Shown: piece by piece, positions 6,403 through 9,273 of the stretch | How the letters are laid out: every line of letters begins with the position of its first letter | Position numbering within the stretch: the first letter of the stretch is position 1 | NCBI GenBank assembly: GCA_030616025.1 | Contig: JAUWYD010000031.1 | Coordinates: 1 to 9,273, forward strand | Length of the DNA: 9,273 bases | DNA from: Chloroflexota bacterium | GTDB taxonomy: Bacteria > Chloroflexota > Anaerolineae > UBA7937 > B3-Chlor | Direction: 5' to 3' | Made by a program: the position numbers and the translations under genes | Notes under the pieces: model-generated | What the model saw: the letters and a program-made list of their open reading frames with translations, nothing else | Database searches by the model: none | What the model was told of the DNA's origin: nothing

Positions 6403-6545
6403 GGGTCTTGTGTGGGCTCCACGACAGGAATTCAGAGAGGCTGCTGGACGGGATTCCCAGAAACTCGGACGCGATCTTGAGATTCTATGCTTGTGGCTTT
6501 GGAGGTGGCATAGTTGCCGACAGAGTGGCAGCGCCTTGGCCATGA
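6399..6545 (+). CDS. Possible small ORF (48 codons) between gmd and tatD
   Basis: A GTG at 6399 overlaps the gmd stop as GTGA. The frame runs 48 codons to TGA at 6543-6545, and ends FYACGFGGGIVADRVAAPWP. I do not recognise a family. The composition looks protein-like (Gly, Asp, hydrophobic residues, few rare runs), and about 30 of 48 third positions are G or C. A competing frame (GTG 6410 to TAA 6565) has similar third-position GC but an odd Trp/Arg-rich product. It could be a real small coupled gene, the tail of a decayed gene, or chance. Confidence 0.28.
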   Translation: MRVLCGLHDRNSERLLDGIPRNSDAILRFYACGFGGGIVADRVAAPWP

Positions 6546-6567
6546 GAGCTGAGATCGGCGAGTAATG
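6542..6567 (+). other. Seven-codon mini-ORF linking to the tatD start
   Basis: ATG 6542 overlaps the stop of the 48-codon ORF as ATGA. It encodes MRAEIGE and ends with TAA 6563-6565, which shares its last A with the tatD ATG (TAATG). This gives a chain of overlapping stop and start codons from gmd to tatD. Translation is unproven. Confidence 0.2.
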
Positions 6568-7398
6568 GGATCTGTGCATAACACCGTTGGGGGGACCAAA
6601 GCCCCGCTCGCTGATACTCATGCGCACCTTGATTTTACCCAGTTCGACGAGGACCGGGACCAGGTCATCGAGAGGGCCGCGAACCAAGGTGTAACTCGTA
6701 TCGTGACGGTTGGGTTTGACATCGATTCAAGTCGACAGGCGGTCGCCCTCACTGATGGCAATGCCAATGTATGGGCATGTGTAGGCACGCATCCCCATCA
6801 GGCATCTCGAGTGACTCCTGAAGGTCTGGGGAGCTTGAGGGATCTGAGCACTCATCACAAGGTGGTGGCTATCGGCGAAATCGGACTGGATTACTATCGG
6901 GACCGCTCCCCCCGCGACGTGCAGCGGCAGGTCTTCAGACAACAGTTGGAGTTAGCGGCGGAGAGTGGCAAGCCTGTGGTGGTCCACGACCGCGCCGCCC
7001 ATAGAGATGTCATGCGGATCGTCGGAGGTTGGGCTGAGACTGTCCGTGCGTCCAACAATGGGTTGCAGCCTCCTTTGGGTGTGGTGCATTGTTTCTCGGG
7101 TGATCAAACCATGGCTGAGGAGCTTTTCGAGCTGGGGTTTTTCGTCTCTGTGGCAGGCCCCGTCACTTTTCCCAACGCCAGAGGGCTCCAGGAACTCGTC
7201 GGTCGGCTGCCTTTGGAAAGACTGCTTGTTGAAACCGATTGTCCTTTCCTGTCCCCCCATCCCTATCGTGGTAAGCGCAACGAGCCAGCTAACGTCAAGT
7301 TGGTGGCACAGAAGATAGCCGAGATCAAACAGATGTCGCTGCAGAAGGTTTCTCGCGTGACTACGGAGAATGCCCGCCGGGTGTTCAGGTTGGAATAG
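6565..7398 (+). CDS. TatD-family metal-dependent hydrolase (deoxyribonuclease-like)
   Basis: TatD proteins are TIM-barrel metallohydrolases of the amidohydrolase superfamily; characterised members have Mg-dependent 3'-5' exonuclease/DNase activity linked to DNA repair or quality control. The 277 residues carry the full metal set: DTHAHLDF with His19 and His21, GEIGLDYY with Glu105, VVVHDRAAH with His141, VVHCFSGD with His175, and LVETDCPFLSPHP with Asp225. The tail PYRGKRNEPANV (233-244) is also diagnostic. The N-terminus has about 14 residues before the first barrel strand, slightly longer than usual, so a GTG at 6574 is an alternative start. The ribosome site before 6565 is weak, and the ATG overlaps a mini-ORF stop (TAATG), so translation may be coupled. 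There is no obvious functional link to the sugar genes upstream. Confidence 0.93.
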   Translation: MGSVHNTVGGTKAPLADTHAHLDFTQFDEDRDQVIERAANQGVTRIVTVGFDIDSSRQAVALTDGNANVWACVGTHPHQASRVTPEGLGSLRDLSTHHKVVAIGEIGLDYYRDRSPRDVQRQVFRQQLELAAESGKPVVVHDRAAHRDVMRIVGGWAETVRASNNGLQPPLGVVHCFSGDQTMAEELFELGFFVSVAGPVTFPNARGLQELVGRLPLERLLVETDCPFLSPHPYRGKRNEPANVKLVAQKIAEIKQMSLQKVSRVTTENARRVFRLE

Positions 7399-7519
7399 AG
7401 CCTGGCAGCAGAGCTTGCAAGCACGTAGCCCGCCGGTCCATGGGGGGCTGAAAGTACGCTGGTTTGGATCAGTAGCCCTGTCGGGGTACGGATCACTCGC
7501 AATCTTAGAAAGGTGAGTA
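7399..7519 (+). other. Intergenic region with two possible hairpins
   Basis: This 121-nt gap holds AGCCC (7427-7431) that can pair with GGGCT (7445-7449), and a symmetric imperfect hairpin at 7467-7494. That second hairpin pairs GATC/GATC, GTA/TAC and CCC/GGG around a TGTC loop, with single mismatches between blocks. The word GTAGCCC occurs twice (7425-7431 and 7472-7478). No U-tract or clear promoter is visible. It may be a leader of the prenyl synthase gene. Confidence 0.3.
7509..7516 (+). promoter_or_regulatory. Shine-Dalgarno site supporting a TTG start
   Basis: AAAGGTGA matches the anti-SD complement and lies just before the TTG at 7520; the AGG core is 6 nt from the start. It supports the non-ATG start of the polyprenyl synthase. 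Confidence 0.65.
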
Positions 7520-8488
7520 TTGAAGATACTGTCCTTGTTCGAGCCCATACGTGCGGAGTTGGAGTTGGTCGAGGAGAGGCTGCATCAGGCTGTGGAGGTG
7601 GAGGACTCCCAGCTCAGAGAGATCTTGCTATACATATTGGGCAGCGGCGGCAAGCGCATTCGTCCTGCTTTGGTCGTTTTGGCCTCCAAGTTTCACGATT
7701 CTGACATGGAACAAGTCTTGCCTCTGGCTGCCGCGGTAGAACTGCTGCACACTGCTACCCTCGTGCATGACGATTTGCTGGATGGCTCGGTTCTGAGGCG
7801 AGGGAATCCCACGCTGAACGCGAACCTCGGCACAGGAGTTGCTATTCTGGTGGGAGATTACCTGTTCGCGCGAGCAGCGGACCTTGCTGCGGCCACGGAC
7901 AGTGTCCCTGTGGTCAGCATCTTCGCTCGAGCGTTGATGACCATTTGCAGCGGGGAGTTGAAGCAGGTCTTTGATCAGGGTCGATCGCGGCGGACCAAAG
8001 AGGACTATTACCAGAGCACCTACAGCAAGACAGCTTCTCTGTTCGCGGCGTCCACCGAAGCGGGGGCATTGTTGAGCGGGGCCTCTCCGCCTACCGTGCA
8101 GGCACTTCGGGACTACGGCCATAATCTGGGCATGGGCTTCCAGATCGTGGATGACATCCTGGACTTTACTGGTGATGAGAAAGAACTCGGTAAACCTATC
8201 GGGAGTGATTTACGTCAGGGAACGATTACTCTGCCACTACTCCTTTTCCTCGAGACCCATCCTGAGGTTGGCGTCCTGCCATCGATCTTCGAAGAGGAGC
8301 AAGGGAGAGAGGAGAGAATCCAGAGCTTGGTGGACATGGTCAGCGATTCATCTGCCATTGGATCTGCACGGGAGGCAGCCGAGCGCTTCACGGTCGAGTC
8401 CAAGGAAGCTATCCAGAATCTGTCTCCCACCGAGTATCGTCAGGTGATGCTGGATTTGGCCGACTATCTCTTGGAGCGAAGGTTGTAG
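7520..8488 (+). CDS. Polyprenyl diphosphate synthase (long-chain, trans-type)
   Basis: This enzyme elongates allylic diphosphates with isopentenyl diphosphate, most likely to supply the side chain of a respiratory quinone, or another long isoprenoid. The 322 residues contain GSGGKRIRPA (41-50) and the first Asp-rich motif DDLLD (84-88) in HTATLVHDDLLDGSVLRRG. GDYLFARA (112-119) and the second Asp-rich motif DDILD (211-215), followed by GKPIGSDLRQGTITLP, complete the set. Ala79, five residues before the first motif, and Thr80 are small, as in heptaprenyl/octaprenyl-type (IspB/HepT-like) synthases rather than FPP synthase, which has aromatic residues there. The exact chain length cannot be read from the sequence. 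The start is TTG with a good ribosome site. The gene is followed by a terminator and therefore probably ends a transcription unit with tatD. Confidence 0.93.
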   Translation: MKILSLFEPIRAELELVEERLHQAVEVEDSQLREILLYILGSGGKRIRPALVVLASKFHDSDMEQVLPLAAAVELLHTATLVHDDLLDGSVLRRGNPTLNANLGTGVAILVGDYLFARAADLAAATDSVPVVSIFARALMTICSGELKQVFDQGRSRRTKEDYYQSTYSKTASLFAASTEAGALLSGASPPTVQALRDYGHNLGMGFQIVDDILDFTGDEKELGKPIGSDLRQGTITLPLLLFLETHPEVGVLPSIFEEEQGREERIQSLVDMVSDSSAIGSAREAAERFTVESKEAIQNLSPTEYRQVMLDLADYLLERRL

Positions 8489-8537
8489 TGATTGGGCGCT
8501 CCAAAGCTCGCTGCCTTGAAGAGTTGCGATGCTGTTG

Positions 8538-8554
8538 AGGTGCCTGAGGCACCT
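8538..8554 (+). repeat. Perfect 7-bp hairpin upstream of the terminator
   Basis: AGGTGCC (8538-8544) and GGCACCT (8548-8554) form a perfect inverted repeat with a TGA loop. It lacks a T-tract and lies about 28 nt before the main terminator. It may stabilise the 3' end of the prenyl synthase transcript. Confidence 0.5.
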
Positions 8555-8582
8555 ACTGGTTGGCTGCTGAATGAGGATCTCT

Positions 8583-8609
8583 CAAACCCCCGATAGCCTC
8601 GGGGGTTTG
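8583..8609 (+). terminator. Intrinsic terminator after the polyprenyl synthase gene
   Basis: CAAACCCCCGA (8583-8593) and TCGGGGGTTTG (8599-8609) form a perfect 11-bp stem around the loop TAGCC. The 3' arm ends in TTTG and is followed by TGCAATTT, so the T-tract is short but the stem is very stable. The site lies about 95 nt after the prenyl synthase stop and separates it from the glycosyltransferase gene. Confidence 0.8.
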
Positions 8610-8627
8610 TGCAATTTGGGTGACACT

Positions 8628-9273
8628 GTGACTTGTCACGATTTGTCGATCATCGTCGTCAGCTGGAATGTGAAAGACCTCCTCCGCGCTTGTTTGAACT
8701 CGGTGGCGGAAGGCTCGAGCTCTGGGAAGAGCCGGGAACTCTCCACCGAGGTGATCGTGGTGGACAACGCTTCCAGCGATGGCACCGTGGGCATGCTCCG
8801 GGAGGAGTTTCCGCAAACTGATCTGATCGCCAACCATCAGAATCTGGGCTTCACGCGAGGCAATAATCAAGGCATCGCCTTCAGCGATGGCCGGTATGTG
8901 TTGCTCCTCAACCCAGATACTGAGATAGTAGGAGATGCGCTGGGTGAGATGGTAGCATATATGGATACTCACGACCGGGCAGGAGCGTTGGGGGCTCAAC
9001 TTCTTGATCCCGACGGGCAGGTGCAATCCTCGCGACGCCGCTTCCCCGGCCTCAGAACGGCCTACGTGGAGAGCACGTTCTTGCAGCCAAGGGTTACCGG
9101 GACTGACATCCTCGAGCGATACTACGTCTTGGACAGGCCCGACAATGAGATTCAAGCGGTGGACTGGGTTGTGGGAGCATGCCTGCTGATGCGGCGGAAG
9201 ACTCTGGAAGAAGTCGGACCTCTGGACGAAAGGTTCTTCATGTACTCGGAGGAGTTGGACTGGTGCTATCGTG
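8628..9273 (+). CDS. Glycosyltransferase family 2, WbbL-like (3' end beyond window)
   Basis: This is the first 215 residues of a GT-A fold glycosyltransferase that would add a sugar from a nucleotide donor to a surface glycan or lipid-linked acceptor. It starts LSIIVVSWNVKDLLRACLNS (6-25), then has the donor-binding VIVVDNASSDGT (42-53), NLGFTRGNNQGI (72-83) and LLLNPDTEI (92-100), with Asn95-Pro-Asp97 near the metal site. The acceptor-side segment DERFFMYSEELDWCYR (200-215) contains the likely catalytic acidic residues. This order is typical of the WbbL/rhamnosyltransferase group. I chose GTG 8628: it follows GGGTGA (8618-8623) and gives a normal N-terminus; a TTG at 8643 is an alternative. 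The frame is open at the window end. A rhamnose or deoxymannose donor would fit the GDP-sugar genes about 3 kb upstream, but specificity is inferred, and the terminator separates the genes. Confidence 0.9.
   Translation, partial: MTCHDLSIIVVSWNVKDLLRACLNSVAEGSSSGKSRELSTEVIVVDNASSDGTVGMLREEFPQTDLIANHQNLGFTRGNNQGIAFSDGRYVLLLNPDTEIVGDALGEMVAYMDTHDRAGALGAQLLDPDGQVQSSRRRFPGLRTAYVESTFLQPRVTGTDILERYYVLDRPDNEIQAVDWVVGACLLMRRKTLEEVGPLDERFFMYSEELDWCYR

Noticed and set aside
6403..6564. tRNA or promoter in the gmd-tatD gap
   Set aside because: There is no T-loop-like GTTCGANTC motif or cloverleaf, and the -10-like TATGCT has no matching -35 box at a proper distance.
7413..7422. Palindrome GCTTGCAAGC as an operator
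   Set aside because: It is a single 10-bp palindrome just after the tatD stop, with no promoter next to it; chance is likely.
6952..7548. Antisense ORF of 198 codons opposite tatD
   Set aside because: It is a shadow of the conserved TatD frame and shows no family signature.
8553..9155. Antisense ORF of 200 codons at the window end
   Set aside because: It runs across the terminator and opposite a clear GT2 frame; its product shows no recognisable motif.

Overview
The window looks like a chromosomal segment of a moderately GC-rich bacterium, most likely a Chloroflexota member near the Dehalococcoidia. This rests on gene types, not on a search. It has a short 'core' MetE-type methionine synthase, a short SAH hydrolase whose C-terminus resembles archaeal and deep-branching bacterial forms, and an archaeal-type S-adenosylmethionine synthetase. 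That combination is known from Dehalococcoides-like bacteria. All nine supported genes are on the + strand. I see no mobile elements, CRISPR arrays, rRNA or tRNA genes.

Region 1 (1-4387) is an activated-methyl-cycle cluster. It holds a 5'-truncated core methionine synthase (homocysteine to methionine), a GNAT acetyltransferase starting 1 nt after it, a 145-nt leader-like gap that can fold, SAH hydrolase (ahcY), and archaeal-type SAM synthetase. The three enzymes close the loop methionine > SAM > SAH > homocysteine > methionine. The acetyltransferase is the member without an assigned role.

Region 2 (about 4377-6402) opens with a hairpin spanning the stop codon of the SAM synthetase gene. A near-consensus sigma70-type promoter (TTTACT, 17 nt, TATAAT) follows. 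Two overlapping extended SDR genes come next: a probable GDP-4-dehydro-6-deoxy-D-mannose reductase (TTG start) and GDP-mannose 4,6-dehydratase. Together they would convert GDP-mannose to GDP-D-rhamnose or a related 6-deoxyhexose donor.

Region 3 (6403-8609) contains a 162-nt gap with a possible 48-codon ORF linked to both neighbours by overlapping start/stop codons, a TatD-family metal-dependent hydrolase, a 121-nt gap with hairpins, and a long-chain polyprenyl diphosphate synthase (TTG start). It ends in a 7-bp hairpin followed by an 11-bp GC-rich terminator.

Region 4 (8628-end) is the 5' part of a WbbL-like family 2 glycosyltransferase (GTG start), cut by the window edge. With the nucleotide-sugar genes and the polyprenyl synthase it suggests surface-glycan or lipid-linked-sugar metabolism, but the terminator separates it transcriptionally.

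The best leads are the structured leader before ahcY, the unexplained acetyltransferase inside the methyl cycle cluster, and two chains of mini-ORFs joined by ATGA/GTGA/TAATG overlaps just upstream of ahcY and tatD. Most other content is recognisable housekeeping or sugar metabolism.
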